A stretch of 6,891 bases of DNA from an uncultured Lachnospiraceae bacterium (GCA_910585065.1 CAJUCG010000187.1:1-6891); one strand, 5' to 3'. Numbered from the stretch's first letter, positions 1-6,612 are shown. The notes: generated by a model from the letters alone, not told the origin. Translations and numbers: made by a program.

Positions 1-33
1 AGTACCTAAGTCAATACCAATAATCTTACCCAT
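1..33 (-). CDS. dnaK: Chaperone protein DnaK (Hsp70), N-terminal fragment cut by window edge
   Basis: Only the first 11 codons are present, reading MGKIIGIDLGT. This is the start of the Hsp70 ATPase domain, whose first phosphate-binding loop has the form IGIDLGTTNS. DnaK is the cytosolic ATP-dependent chaperone that works with DnaJ and the nucleotide exchange factor GrpE, which is encoded just upstream. A strong AGGAGG ribosome-binding site lies at 47..42, 8 nt before the ATG at 33..31. A second ATG at 40..38 is out of frame, too close to that site and stops after four codons, so it is not the start. The gene follows grpE by 67 bp with no convincing promoter between them, so it is probably the third gene of the hrcA-grpE-dnaK operon. 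The rest lies outside the window. Confidence 0.93.
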   Translation of the reverse strand, partial: MGKIIGIDLGT

Positions 34-41
34 AGTTCATG

Positions 42-47
42 CCTCCT
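42..47 (-). promoter_or_regulatory. Strong ribosome-binding site of dnaK
   Basis: Perfect AGGAGG on the minus strand, 8 nt from the dnaK ATG at 33. It decides between two overlapping ATGs: the one at 40 is only 1 nt from the site and opens a four-codon frame. It is much stronger than the site in front of hrcA, which fits high DnaK and low repressor synthesis from a shared mRNA. Confidence 0.85.
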
Positions 48-100
48 GATATATAATTTACATTTTTTAGCAAATACTCTAAATGCAATAGAAAACTTTT

Positions 101-769
101 TTAGTTTACCACTTTGACCATGCTGTGTCTTACTACGGAGTCCCGGTACAGATACCCTTTCTGGAATTCCTCTGATACAATATTCTCCCCGAAATTTTCA
201 TCCTCCGCGTGCATCACTGCATTGTGGAAATTCGGATCAAATTCTTTTCCTACCGCCTCAATCGGCTTTACTCCAGCATCTTCAAGAGCTTTCATCAACT
301 GTTTGTAGACCAGTTCGATCCCCTGAACAAACGCGCTCTCCCTTTCTGCCTCCGGCACAGTTGCAAGCCCGCGCTCGAAATTGTCAACAACAGGAAGGAT
401 TTTTTCTACAATATCTTTCGCGCCGATCTCAAACATCTGCGACTTCTCCTTCTCTGTGCGCTTGCGGAAATTGTCGAATTCTGCAATCTGCCGAATCAAG
501 CGGTCATTTAACTCCTCAATCTTCTCATCCTTCTTATCTTTCTTTTCCTTTTTCTTAAAGAAGGATTTGCGCTCCTTTGGCACATTGTCATCCTGGGAAG
601 CTTCCTCTTCCTCTTCCTCCCCGATATCCGCGCTAAGATCTTCCTCCTCTGCCGCGCCCCCCGCAGACCCAATATTTTCCTCCTCAGACGCTTTCATGCT
701 TTCACCAGGCTGTTCTTCCTCCTTCTGCACAGTCCCTTCAAGCTCCTTTTCTTCTATATTATCTGCCAC
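101..769 (-). CDS. grpE: Nucleotide exchange factor GrpE (DnaK co-chaperone)
   Basis: GrpE is the cytosolic dimeric exchange factor that releases ADP from DnaK. I place the start at the GTG at 769..767, giving 222 residues, because AGAGGTGA at 781..774 sits directly upstream. The frame stays open to a GTG at 817, but that codon has no spaced Shine-Dalgarno and lies inside a hairpin arm. An ATG at codon 25 is a weaker alternative. Residues 1-62 are very acidic, with Glu runs around 51-56, and residues 66-83 are Lys-rich. The helical coiled-coil part follows at about 84-135 (ELNDRLIRQIAEFDNFRKRT). The C-terminal beta domain that contacts DnaK (about 165-222) carries EFDPNFHNAV and YLYRDSVVRHSMVKV, the GrpE signature. 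The acidic head is poorly conserved in the family. The gene lies between hrcA and dnaK, as expected for a CIRCE-controlled operon. Confidence 0.95.
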   Translation of the reverse strand: MADNIEEKELEGTVQKEEEQPGESMKASEEENIGSAGGAAEEEDLSADIGEEEEEEASQDDNVPKERKSFFKKKEKKDKKDEKIEELNDRLIRQIAEFDNFRKRTEKEKSQMFEIGAKDIVEKILPVVDNFERGLATVPEAERESAFVQGIELVYKQLMKALEDAGVKPIEAVGKEFDPNFHNAVMHAEDENFGENIVSEEFQKGYLYRDSVVRHSMVKVVN

Positions 770-773
770 GTCA

Positions 774-781
774 TCACCTCT
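774..781 (-). promoter_or_regulatory. Ribosome-binding site that sets the grpE GTG start
   Basis: AGAGGTGA on the minus strand, 4 nt from its end to the GTG at 769, with the GAGG core 7 nt away. No comparable site precedes the upstream in-frame GTG at 817. It lies about 20 nt downstream of the base of the hrcA-grpE hairpin, so it should stay single-stranded when the hairpin forms. Confidence 0.7.
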
Positions 782-800
782 TATTTTTAGTTCCGCATCC

Positions 801-876
801 GCCCTTCTCGCGCACACTCCCCAGAGAGGATTTATTTTCGCAAGCGTCCATAAATCCTCTCGTGCGCGCTCCGGGC
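801..876 (-). promoter_or_regulatory. Long RNA hairpin between hrcA and grpE (possible mRNA processing or stability element)
   Basis: The core is a perfect 12-bp inverted repeat: on the mRNA, GAGAGGATTTAT at 861..850 pairs with ATAAATCCTCTC at 835..824. The apical part reads GGA-CG-CTTG-CG-AAA, a 3x3 purine internal loop closed by a CUUG tetraloop on a G-C pair. Below the core, 868..862 pairs with 815..809 (7 bp) across a one-sided bulge of 8 nt. Then 876..873 pairs with 804..801 (4 bp) across a 4x4 internal loop. It starts 17 nt after the hrcA stop and ends before the grpE ribosome-binding site. No U-tract follows, so it is not an intrinsic terminator. Processing of dnaK-operon mRNA between hrcA and grpE has, as I recall, been reported in B. 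subtilis. The same role here is inference. Confidence 0.75.
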
Positions 877-893
877 TTCTGCTGATTTTTTAT

Positions 894-1922
894 TTACTTT
901 TTAAAGATTCCGTCGAGTTGGTTCATCAGACTTTGCAGTGAAACCACCACTCTCTCGTAGTCCATACGCTTTGGACCGATAATCCCAACTTTTCCATAGA
1001 CCCCCTCCTCAATGCGGTAGGTTGCTGTTACAACGGCACAGTCCTTCATCGATTCAAGCGGCGTTTCCTCGCCGATATATACTTGGATTTTGTGCTGTTC
1101 ACCCTCATTTTCCGGGAGCTTTGCCATCAGTTCCCCAAGCTGCTGCTTCTCCTCAAACGCACAGAGAAGATTTGTCGCCTTCTGTGTATCATTTAACTCT
1201 GGATATCTTAAAATATTCGTCGCGCCGCTTGTGAAAATCTCAACCTCCCCCTCCTCGCCGACTGCCTCGGAGATTGCATCCAAAATATCACTGATCACCA
1301 TACTGTATTCCTCGGCTTGTTCCTTCATCTTTTGAATCAGCGGAAGATTGATCTCCGCGAGATTTAATCCCTGCAAACAGGTATTCAGCAAAATATTAAG
1401 CTTGAGTACTGTCTCTTTGCCGAGCGGTTCACGCAGAGGAATAATTTTATTTTTTACAATATTTCCCTCCAGAACAATCACCGCTAAAAGCTGCTCTTCA
1501 TCCATCTCGGAAAGCTGAATCAACTTTACTTTTTTACTGCGATACTGCGGTCCGGTAATCATTGTTGTATAGTTTGTATTTGCCGCCAAAACCTTCGCCG
1601 CCTGTTTGAGCAAAGTTTCCAATTTGTCCGCCTTCTCAAGCAGCATCTCTTTCATGCTCTCGACTTCCCTGTCCTTTTCAAGAAGCATCGTATCCACATA
1701 GAGCCGATAGCCCTTATCTGAAGGGATGCGCCCCGCCGACGTGTGCGGCTGTACAATATAGCCCATCTCCTCCAGATCCGCCATCTCATTGCGGATGGTC
1801 GCAGAACTTAAATTCAAGTCCGTGTACCTGGAAATGGTTCTTGAACCGACCGGCTCGCCAGTCTCCAGATAGTTACAGATGATTGCTTTTAGTATTTTCA
1901 ATTTTCTTTCATCTAATTCCAT
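894..1922 (-). CDS. hrcA: Heat-inducible transcription repressor HrcA
   Basis: HrcA is the dimeric repressor that binds CIRCE operators upstream of chaperone operons. It needs the GroE chaperonin to stay active, so heat stress relieves repression. The 342-residue product is of normal family length. The N-terminal winged-helix domain (about 1-75) includes LDERKLKILKAI, the recognition-helix region LSSATIRNEMADLEEMGY and the conserved HTSAGRIPSDKGYR at 60-73. The middle is the GAF-like dimerisation region, and the end carries YGKVGIIGPKRMDYERV, the typical HrcA C-terminus. The ATG at 1922 leaves the DNA-binding domain intact. Its ribosome-binding site is weak: AAGG is 11 nt and GGTG 5 nt from the start, which suits a low-abundance repressor. 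A perfect CIRCE lies 45 bp upstream, so the gene is autoregulated. grpE follows after 124 bp. Confidence 0.97.
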   Translation of the reverse strand: MELDERKLKILKAIICNYLETGEPVGSRTISRYTDLNLSSATIRNEMADLEEMGYIVQPHTSAGRIPSDKGYRLYVDTMLLEKDREVESMKEMLLEKADKLETLLKQAAKVLAANTNYTTMITGPQYRSKKVKLIQLSEMDEEQLLAVIVLEGNIVKNKIIPLREPLGKETVLKLNILLNTCLQGLNLAEINLPLIQKMKEQAEEYSMVISDILDAISEAVGEEGEVEIFTSGATNILRYPELNDTQKATNLLCAFEEKQQLGELMAKLPENEGEQHKIQVYIGEETPLESMKDCAVVTATYRIEEGVYGKVGIIGPKRMDYERVVVSLQSLMNQLDGIFKK

Positions 1923-1967
1923 CTACACACCAGCCTTTTTGTTTTCCTGCACATCCTTTCCGAATTG

Positions 1968-1994
1968 TTAGCACTCGTTTGATTGGAGTGCTAA
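1968..1994 (-). promoter_or_regulatory. CIRCE operator (HrcA binding site)
   Basis: A perfect match to the CIRCE consensus, TTAGCACTC-N9-GAGTGCTAA. The outer G/C pair at 1967 and 1995 also matches, extending each arm to 10 bp. It lies just downstream of the predicted hrcA transcription start (about 1999) and 45 bp before the hrcA ATG. In this position HrcA can block initiation, and the transcript carries the repeat in its leader. It implies heat-inducible, autoregulated expression of hrcA-grpE-dnaK. Confidence 0.97.
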
Positions 1995-2005
1995 CATCTA
2001 TACAT

Positions 2006-2034
2006 AAAATATCACTTACTCCCTCGTTTGTCAA
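2006..2034 (-). promoter_or_regulatory. SigA-type promoter of the hrcA-grpE-dnaK operon
   Basis: On the minus strand a perfect -35 TTGACA at 2034..2029 is followed by a 17-nt spacer and a -10 TATTTT (4 of 6 matches) at 2011..2006. Initiation would fall near 1999, placing the CIRCE operator at about +5 to +31, the classical arrangement for CIRCE-controlled genes. It occupies the gap after hemW, in which no convincing terminator is visible. Confidence 0.8.
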
Positions 2035-2077
2035 CACTTATTTCTAAATTTTTCATTAAATTCCTGTTTGAGAAAAT

Positions 2078-3262
2078 TTATTCCTCCAGCAAAAAATCAC
2101 AAAAAACCATATTGCTTACATCGATCCCCCGCTCGGTCAGTGCAATCCGTCTCCCTCTTCTTTCCAATAATCCAAGAGAAATATGTTTTTGTAAAATTTT
2201 TCCATATACTTCCCACATCTCCCTTCCAAATTGCAAAAAAAACTCATCTTCCGACACACCGCACATCATCCGAAGTCCGAGAAACATAAATTCCTCCATT
2301 TCATCCTTCAACGATAACCTTGTTTTTTGTGCGCAGACCGAACTTTTACACTCTGCCAGCCGGATATATCCGGTGAGATCCCGCTCATTCGAAAAGCGAC
2401 ATCCCCCAAAAAAAGATGCCGCTCCAAGACCGAATCCAATATACTCCGTCCGGTTCCAATAAGATTGATTATGTCTGCACTCCCTTCCCGGCAGGGCATA
2501 ATTTGAGATTTCATAGCGCGCATAGCCCGTAGCGCGCAAGATTTCACCTGTGCGCACATACATTTGCCGCTCGGTTTCCTCATCGGGCAAAGGCACATTT
2601 TCTAAAAGCCCCTCCCCCGCATCCTCTCCTCCATAGAGCTGATAAAACGGGGTTCCCTCCTCAATGATCAGACTGTAAGCCGAGATATGCGCGGGCGAGA
2701 GAGCTACCACCTTCCTTAGTGTTTCCTCGTAGGAAAAAAGGGTCTGTCCCGGCAACGCGCTAATCAGATCGATATTGATATTTTCAAATCCCGCCCCCAA
2801 GAGCAATTGATAACTCGAAAGAAAATCTTCCCAGGTATGGATTCTTCCGAGAAGGGCAAGTTCTCTGTTATCTGCGGACTGCAATCCGATGCTGACGCGG
2901 TTAATTCCTGCCCTTTTATACTTAAAAAGCTTGTCCTTAGTTATTGTCCCCGGATTGCACTCGATAGTGATCTCCGGATCTGCCCGAAAGAGTAATCGCT
3001 CCCGCAACAATTCCAAAACCGGAACAAGCTCACACGCCTCTAAAATGGAGGGCGTTCCTCCACCAAAAAAGACTGAGCTGACTTCATACTCCGAAAACAC
3101 CTTTTTGTTTTTCTTTGTAAATTCCGCAATTTCCAGGCAGAGTGCCCGCATATACTGCGATTGCATCTGACTTGTCGCCGGACCCGACAAAAAATCACAG
3201 TAGGCGCATTTTTTTTTGCAGAATGGGATATGCACATAGACTGCCAGCTTTTTCTTTTCCAT
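2078..3262 (-). CDS. hemW: Radical SAM heme chaperone HemW (HemN-like, formerly annotated as coproporphyrinogen III oxidase)
   Basis: The start is the ATG at 3262, giving 394 residues. The upstream TTG at 3292 would place the AGGAGG at 3280..3275 inside the coding frame; that site and a closer AAGGA at 3271..3267 both serve the ATG. The N-terminal radical-SAM barrel carries HIPFCKKKCAYCDF, with Cys15, Cys19 and Cys22 as the [4Fe-4S] ligands. GGGTPS at 67-72, ECNPGTIT at 101-108 and RVSIGLQS at 122-129 follow, then HNQSYWNRTEYIGFGLGAASF. The C-terminal HemW domain is at about 305-394. True HemN has a fourth cysteine (CxxxCxxCxC). Here that position is Phe24, which identifies the heme-chaperone branch rather than the oxidase. 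HemW binds heme and passes it to membrane cytochromes in the members studied. It follows lepA by 51 bp and is probably co-transcribed from the lepA promoter. Confidence 0.93.
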   Translation of the reverse strand: MEKKKLAVYVHIPFCKKKCAYCDFLSGPATSQMQSQYMRALCLEIAEFTKKNKKVFSEYEVSSVFFGGGTPSILEACELVPVLELLRERLLFRADPEITIECNPGTITKDKLFKYKRAGINRVSIGLQSADNRELALLGRIHTWEDFLSSYQLLLGAGFENINIDLISALPGQTLFSYEETLRKVVALSPAHISAYSLIIEEGTPFYQLYGGEDAGEGLLENVPLPDEETERQMYVRTGEILRATGYARYEISNYALPGRECRHNQSYWNRTEYIGFGLGAASFFGGCRFSNERDLTGYIRLAECKSSVCAQKTRLSLKDEMEEFMFLGLRMMCGVSEDEFFLQFGREMWEVYGKILQKHISLGLLERRGRRIALTERGIDVSNMVFCDFLLEE

Positions 3263-3274
3263 CGAGTCCTTACT

Positions 3275-3280
3275 CCTCCT
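3275..3280 (-). promoter_or_regulatory. Ribosome-binding site of hemW
   Basis: AGGAGG on the minus strand, 12 nt from the hemW ATG at 3262, with a second purine match AAGGA (3271..3267) only 4 nt from the ATG. It lies downstream of the TTG at 3292, so it argues against that longer start. Confidence 0.65.
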
Positions 3281-3313
3281 TTTATCTAACAAAACAGATT
3301 GTTATAAATCCAG

Positions 3314-5119
3314 CTAGTCCTCGTCCAATTTCAGTACGCTCATAAAGGCTTTCTGTGGGATCTCTACATTTCCGACCTGGCGCATACGCTTCTTGCCTTC
3401 CTTCTGTTTTTCCAGCAGCTTTTTCTTTCGTGTAATATCACCGCCATAGCATTTTGCCAGCACATCCTTGCGCATTGCTTTAACAGTTTCCCTTGCGATC
3501 ACCTTGCTGCCGACTGCTGCCTGAATCGGAACCTCAAAAAGCTGGCGCGGAATTTCTTCCTTTAATTTCTCGCACATTCGCCTTCCGCGATCATACGCTG
3601 TCGCCGCCGGCACAATAAAGGAAAGCGCGTCCACCTCTTCCTTATTGATCAAAATATCAAGTTTTACCAGTTCTGCGCGCTCATACCCCTTTAACTCATA
3701 ATCAAACGACGCATAGCCTTTCGAGCGCGATTTGAGTGCGTCAAAAAAATCGTAGATAATCTCATTTAATGGCAGTTCGTATTTTAATAGTGCGCGTGTT
3801 GTCTCCATATATTCCATCCCAAGATAATTGCCGCGCCGCTCCTGACAAAGCTTCATAATCGCCCCGACATATTCCGATGTCACCATAATCTCCGCGCTTA
3901 CCACCGGCTCCTCCATATAATCAATCTCCGATGGGTCAGGCAGGTTTGATGGGTTTGTGATATCTACAACTTCCCCGTTTATTTTATAGATCTTGTAAAT
4001 AACGCTCGGTGCCGTTGTCACAAGATCAAGATTGTATTCTCTCTCCAAGCGTTCCTGGATAATTTCAAGATGCAAAAGCCCTAAAAAACCACAGCGGAAC
4101 CCAAAACCCAATGCCATGGAGTTTTCTGGCTCAAATTGCAGTGCTGCATCATTGAGCTGAAGTTTTTCCAGTGCATCCCGCAGATCCGGATATTTCGCGC
4201 CGTCCGCCGGATACATTCCGCAGTACACCATAGGATTTACTTTCTTGTAGCCGGGAAGCGGCTTTTCGCACGGAATTTCCGCATTTGTTACTGTATCCCC
4301 CACACGCGTGTCCTTTACATTTTTCAAACTCGCGGTCAGATAGCCCACCATCCCCGCAGACAATTCCTCGCACGGCAGAAACTGCCCCGGTCCAAAAGTG
4401 CCAAGCTCCACGACTTCCGCCGTTGCCCCGGTCGCCATCATCTTGATTGGCGTTCCTTTTTTTACTGTTCCCTCCATAATGCGGCAAAAAATAATCACGC
4501 CCTTGTACGGGTCGTAAATAGAATCAAAAATCAGCGCGCTAAGCGGTGCATTCACACTTCCGCCTGGCGCGGGGATCTGATTTACCACAGCTTCCAAAAC
4601 GTCCTCAATATTTAGACCTGTCTTTGCTGAAATTAACGGTGCGTCCTGCGCGGGAAGTCCAATAATATCCTCAATCTCCGCCTTTACGCGATCCGGCTCT
4701 GCACTTGGCAGATCGATCTTATTGATTACCGGGACAATATCTAAATTGTGGTCAAGAGCCAAATAGACATTGGCTAAGGTTTGTGCCTCGATCCCCTGCG
4801 CCGCGTCCACAACGAGCAGCGCGCCCTCACAGGCAGCAAGGCTGCGCGAGACTTCATAATTAAAATCTACATGCCCCGGTGTGTCAATCAAATTGAAGAT
4901 ATATTCCTGCCCATCCTTCGCTTTATATACGGTGCGCACCGTCTGCGCCTTAATGGTAATTCCGCGCTCTCTCTCAAGCTCCATATTGTCAAGCACCTGC
5001 GCCTGCATCTCGCGGCTGGTTAACAGCCCCGTCTTTTCAATAATGCGATCAGCCAATGTCGATTTTCCGTGATCTATATGCGCAATAATACAAAAATTAC
5101 GTATTCTACTCTGTTCCAT
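3314..5119 (-). CDS. lepA: Elongation factor 4 (LepA), ribosomal translation GTPase
   Basis: LepA is a cytosolic translational GTPase related to EF-G, implicated in ribosome back-translocation, initiation or 30S biogenesis. With the start at 5119 it has 601 residues, close to E. coli LepA. The GTPase motifs are complete: AHIDHGKST (13-21), RGITIKAQ (52-59), DTPGHVDF (79-86), NKID (133-136) and SAK (164-166). The EF-G-like domains follow. The LepA-specific C-terminal domain has CYGGDITRKKKLLEKQKEG. In-frame ATGs also occur at 5146 and 5137. I prefer 5119 because GGAG (5135..5132, spacing 12) is the only usable ribosome-binding site, and the predicted transcription start near 5155 would leave only about 9 nt before 5146 with no Shine-Dalgarno. 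The family also usually has only a few residues before IRNFCIIAHID. The SigA-type promoter in front suggests growth-phase expression independent of spoIIP. Confidence 0.96.
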   Translation of the reverse strand: MEQSRIRNFCIIAHIDHGKSTLADRIIEKTGLLTSREMQAQVLDNMELERERGITIKAQTVRTVYKAKDGQEYIFNLIDTPGHVDFNYEVSRSLAACEGALLVVDAAQGIEAQTLANVYLALDHNLDIVPVINKIDLPSAEPDRVKAEIEDIIGLPAQDAPLISAKTGLNIEDVLEAVVNQIPAPGGSVNAPLSALIFDSIYDPYKGVIIFCRIMEGTVKKGTPIKMMATGATAEVVELGTFGPGQFLPCEELSAGMVGYLTASLKNVKDTRVGDTVTNAEIPCEKPLPGYKKVNPMVYCGMYPADGAKYPDLRDALEKLQLNDAALQFEPENSMALGFGFRCGFLGLLHLEIIQERLEREYNLDLVTTAPSVIYKIYKINGEVVDITNPSNLPDPSEIDYMEEPVVSAEIMVTSEYVGAIMKLCQERRGNYLGMEYMETTRALLKYELPLNEIIYDFFDALKSRSKGYASFDYELKGYERAELVKLDILINKEEVDALSFIVPAATAYDRGRRMCEKLKEEIPRQLFEVPIQAAVGSKVIARETVKAMRKDVLAKCYGGDITRKKKLLEKQKEGKKRMRQVGNVEIPQKAFMSVLKLDED

Positions 5120-5161
5120 AGTTGTATATTTCTCCATTTCCTGCATTTTTATCTTTTTAAC

Positions 5162-5199
5162 ATTGTACCATAAAATTCAGATTTTGTAAATTTTTTTCT
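5162..5199 (-). promoter_or_regulatory. SigA-type promoter of lepA with extended -10 and upstream A-tract
   Basis: On the minus strand a -35 TTTACA (5190..5185, 5 of 6 matches) is followed by a 17-nt spacer and a -10 TACAAT (5167..5162, 5 of 6). TG one base before the -10 makes it an extended -10. An A-rich run at 5199..5191, directly upstream of the -35, resembles an UP element. Initiation is expected near 5155. The promoter fills almost the whole 53-bp gap between spoIIP and lepA, so lepA-hemW can be transcribed in growing cells when the spore genes are silent. Confidence 0.82.
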
Positions 5200-6600
5200 T
5201 TATTGGCACAGCACGGTATTGAGGATATCCGCTAACGGTTCCATTGCATTGTACGCCTCCTGCACCGTGTTTTGGTCAGTTCCAAGTTCAATCAGCATAC
5301 ATCTCTCCCTAAAATGCTGATTGTAGCGATAATTTTTCAGATAGATCCGAAACATCAAATCAGGGTAAAGTACCCTCCCCACCAGATTCGTCTGCAGGCT
5401 AAATGCCAGATTTCCGGACAGATTTGGATTATCAAGATAATCAATAGGACCGGATGCATTTCGGCAGAGTCCATTAAACAGCATAACCTGTGCAGTCTTT
5501 TTTCCATTTACTGTTGTCGCACGTCTCGCGCCACTATCGCGGTGTAAATCAATAATTACCTCCACCTCCGGATGCTCTTCTAGGAATGCTTCAATCTGCG
5601 GTCTGGCTGTACTATATGCCTGATTGCGGTTATCCTTGCCGTCCTTGCGATCATAAGCAGTCATATCATGATAAACGGTATAGCCATAACCGCGCAGATA
5701 TTCGGCTAGTGCTTCCCCCGGTCCTCTGACCGTATCCATCACCTCCCCCTTTCTGCTGTCGATAAACCCTTCAGAGGCGTGGGTGTGATAAATTAAAATC
5801 TGGTATCCCCCCTCCGTTACCGGATCGATCCCCAGATCTTTTGTCAGCAATTCCTCCCCGTCAAATAATTTAGGCAGAGTACTGGTATTGGAATCTACAA
5901 TGTAATATGTAGAGATCAGATAATTCGGATCGGAAAGTTTTGGCATACTATAATTATTTTCAATCAAAAGTCTTGCCGCAAAACTCTTTGTACTTTCTAT
6001 TTCTTCCACATGCGGCAGCGTTGCGGCGGGCAGCACATCTCCCTTGGCATAAGAAATTGGCAGATACTTTCCATACGCTGCATTTTCCGACATCACACTC
6101 TCAAGCAAACCCTCAGTCACAGAAGCAGAAAATTCTTTTCCATCCTCCCCCGCCCAATCCATTTTATCCTCTTTTGTTCCTTCTTTTTCCTGCGCCTCCT
6201 TCTCTTTATCGATATCCTTCTCTTCTGTCTTTTTCTCCGCAGTTTTTTCTCCGTCCAAGGAATCTAGTATCTCATCTGTTTTTGTATTATCTTCCATTCC
6301 ATCCCCGTATTTGCCTTCTTTATTCGACGCGACCGCATAGCGATTATGGTCGAGAACCTGTTCGGAAATAAAACGGAATGGTCCACGCTCGTCCTCATGA
6401 AAACGCAGATAGGAAAACAGAGCGCGGTCCTCTAACAAAAGTCCCTCCCCAATCTGTCCTGCAAGCTGTGATTGCTTGGGAATCAAATTCCACAACATAC
6501 CAATTAAACTGGAAAGGGCGCGCAAACCAAAAATTAAAATCATTGTGCCGCAGACAATCACCAGCATTTTTTTCCATTTCTCTTTTTGCCTCCTCCTCAT
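5200..6600 (-). CDS. spoIIP: Stage II sporulation protein P (SpoIIP), membrane-anchored cell-wall hydrolase
   Basis: SpoIIP is the amidase/endopeptidase of the SpoIID-SpoIIM-SpoIIP complex, which thins septal peptidoglycan and drives engulfment of the forespore. The 466-residue protein begins with a basic stretch (MRRRQKEKWKK) and one membrane segment at about 12-37, placing the rest outside the mother-cell membrane. A Lys/Glu/Asp-rich low-complexity linker spans about 105-155. The SpoIIP catalytic domain fills about 200-466. It carries YHTHASE (271-277), DLHRDS (351-356) and CMLIELGTDQNT (434-445). These contain the conserved His and Glu expected to hold zinc, by analogy with amidase_3 enzymes. 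The ATG at 6600 follows GGGGGA with a short spacer, 12 bp after the gpr stop. That suggests co-transcription with gpr. I could not identify a separate SigE promoter. Confidence 0.95.
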   Translation of the reverse strand: MRRRQKEKWKKMLVIVCGTMILIFGLRALSSLIGMLWNLIPKQSQLAGQIGEGLLLEDRALFSYLRFHEDERGPFRFISEQVLDHNRYAVASNKEGKYGDGMEDNTKTDEILDSLDGEKTAEKKTEEKDIDKEKEAQEKEGTKEDKMDWAGEDGKEFSASVTEGLLESVMSENAAYGKYLPISYAKGDVLPAATLPHVEEIESTKSFAARLLIENNYSMPKLSDPNYLISTYYIVDSNTSTLPKLFDGEELLTKDLGIDPVTEGGYQILIYHTHASEGFIDSRKGEVMDTVRGPGEALAEYLRGYGYTVYHDMTAYDRKDGKDNRNQAYSTARPQIEAFLEEHPEVEVIIDLHRDSGARRATTVNGKKTAQVMLFNGLCRNASGPIDYLDNPNLSGNLAFSLQTNLVGRVLYPDLMFRIYLKNYRYNQHFRERCMLIELGTDQNTVQEAYNAMEPLADILNTVLCQ

Positions 6601-6612
6601 AATTCCCCCACT

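Noticed and set aside
26..40. Four-codon mini-frame (MNYG) overlapping the dnaK start
   Set aside because: Its ATG is only 1 nt from the AGGAGG, too close for efficient initiation. The dnaK ATG has ideal 8-nt spacing, so this is probably chance.
59..87. Small stem-loop in the grpE-dnaK gap (TTTAG with CTAAA, plus a few weak pairs)
   Set aside because: Only 5 contiguous AT-rich pairs with an 8-nt loop, extended only across a bulge. Not distinguishable from chance in an AT-rich gap.
34..100. Possible separate promoter for dnaK
   Set aside because: The gap is AT-rich, but no -35/-10 pair with acceptable match and spacing was found.
381..941. 186-codon open frame on the plus strand opposite grpE
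   Set aside because: It is a Ser/Phe-rich antisense shadow of the Glu/Lys-rich grpE sequence. It resembles no family I recognise and overlaps a certain gene.
2308..2598. 96-codon minus-strand frame inside hemW
   Set aside because: It is out of frame with the well-supported hemW gene and shows no independent motif.
3263..3313. Terminator-like pairing between lepA and hemW
   Set aside because: Only 4-5 bp AT-rich pairings with no GC-rich stem and no U-tract. Co-transcription is more likely.
4136..4615. 159-codon plus-strand frame inside lepA
   Set aside because: It lies fully antisense to the conserved LepA coding region. Its composition is unlike a normal protein (many Cys, His, Arg), and no promoter or ribosome-binding site is evident.
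5940..6371. 143-codon plus-strand frame opposite spoIIP
   Set aside because: It is Pro/His/Leu/Phe-rich, arising opposite the charged spoIIP linker. It has no recognisable domain and conflicts with a confident CDS.
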